From NCBI GenBank assembly GCA_025765595.1, contig JAIVFH010000059.1, forward strand, positions 157,469-221,468: a stretch of DNA of 64,000 nt. The letters are read 5' to 3'. A model generated the notes under the pieces. The model was not told the origin of the DNA and did not search any database. It was given only the letters and a program-made list of their open reading frames with translations. The position numbers and the translations under genes were made by a program. Positions within the stretch are counted from its first letter, which is position 1; the number at the start of each line of letters is the position of its first letter. Origin of the DNA: Obelidium mucronatum (lineage: Eukaryota; Chytridiomycota; Chytridiomycetes; Chytridiales; Chytriomycetaceae). This document shows, piece by piece, positions 63,605-64,000 of the stretch.

Positions 63605-64000
63605 ATGTTAGGGGTGGGTACCTGGTGAAAACCCGGTACCTGCAGGTATGACTCATCAGGTATACCTGGGGGTCGGAGGGTCCTACCTGGTCATGCAGGT
63701 GCTGGGGGGGGGGGGGGGGGGGGGTCTGTTGATGACACGGCCAATTGACTGCAAACTTACACGCTAAGTCGGAAACAAAAGATATTATATTTTAGTAGTA
63801 ATGGGAGTGTGTCTCACTGTCTTTTTGTGTAGAATAAAGGAGAATATTATTTAAATATTGTTCTAGAAAACTGACAAACATGAATCTCAGATAGGGTACC
63901 GTCCTCCACCGTCATCAACCACTCCAGAATAATCCATATGCTGTCTCTGCAAGCGATCAATACCGCTGCTCAGTGCTGAGTATGTCACACAGACGACACA
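63605..64000 (+). mobile_element. Unidentified insertion, possibly an LTR start
   Basis: It begins (A)TGTTAGGGGTGGGTACC, with repeated ACCTG/CAGGT palindromic steps, a G21 run at 63704-63724 and an ATAAAGGAGAA region. A TG start inside gag suggests an LTR element. The right end is outside the window, so the family cannot be told. Confidence 0.4.

Overview
This looks like a window of a repeat-rich fungal genome, probably an early-diverging (chytrid-like) fungus, though the assignment is tentative. The evidence is spliceosomal GT-AG introns of about 44-77 nt, standard stop codons, very tight gene spacing, a Sel1-repeat protein of the fungal Nif1/Dsf2 type (25796-26821), a TRIM37-like E3 ligase, a CCDC43-like protein and a SPATA20/YyaL-like protein. 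It is not bacterial.

Layout. (1) 1-7587 is decayed repeat DNA with remnants that may belong to a Plavaka/CACTA-like transposase. (2) 7588-16531 is a Copia LTR retrotransposon of family A (copy A1, + strand). A 5'-truncated LINE sits in its leader and a solo LTR in its gag. A 49-bp minisatellite and a tRNA-derived SINE follow. (3) 17871-36762 is a compact host gene island of ten genes: TIR-Sel1; GTPase-hydrophobic region-lipase; CCDC43-like; unknown; Nif1-like; SPATA20-like; TRIM37-like; unknown; kinase-like; unknown. Three divergent pairs have only 34-49 bp between start codons. (4) 37046-38131 is a PIF/Harbinger-type non-autonomous DNA transposon with a TAA target duplication. (5) 38866-51188 is a family A element on the - strand (A2), split by a second complete family A element (A3, 39819-46895). 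(6) 51189-52977 is a gene fragment with a ubiquitin-specific-protease-like Cys box. It ends at a SINE, and that SINE was itself hit by a second Copia family (Copia-B, 53005-61197). (7) 61198-64000 holds the rest of that SINE, satellites, another SINE, and a family A copy (A5) interrupted at 63605 by a further repeat.

The most notable finding is Copia-B. Its two 473-bp LTRs look identical and it has a 5-bp target duplication, yet its coding region contains five short GT-AG segments (49-72 nt). Removing each one keeps or restores the reading frame. One sits exactly at the gag-pol boundary, so unspliced RNA would give Gag and spliced RNA would give Gag-Pol. Family A appears to use a different strategy: a GGGTTTT slippery site before the gag stop, a protease motif reading DGG rather than DSG/DTG, and pol split into PR-IN and RT-RNase H by a spacer that also has splice-like ends.

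Among host genes, the roughly 1118-residue GTPase-lipase fusion and the TIR-Sel1 protein are the most unusual. Everything here was read by eye. Intron borders and family names were not checked by alignment.
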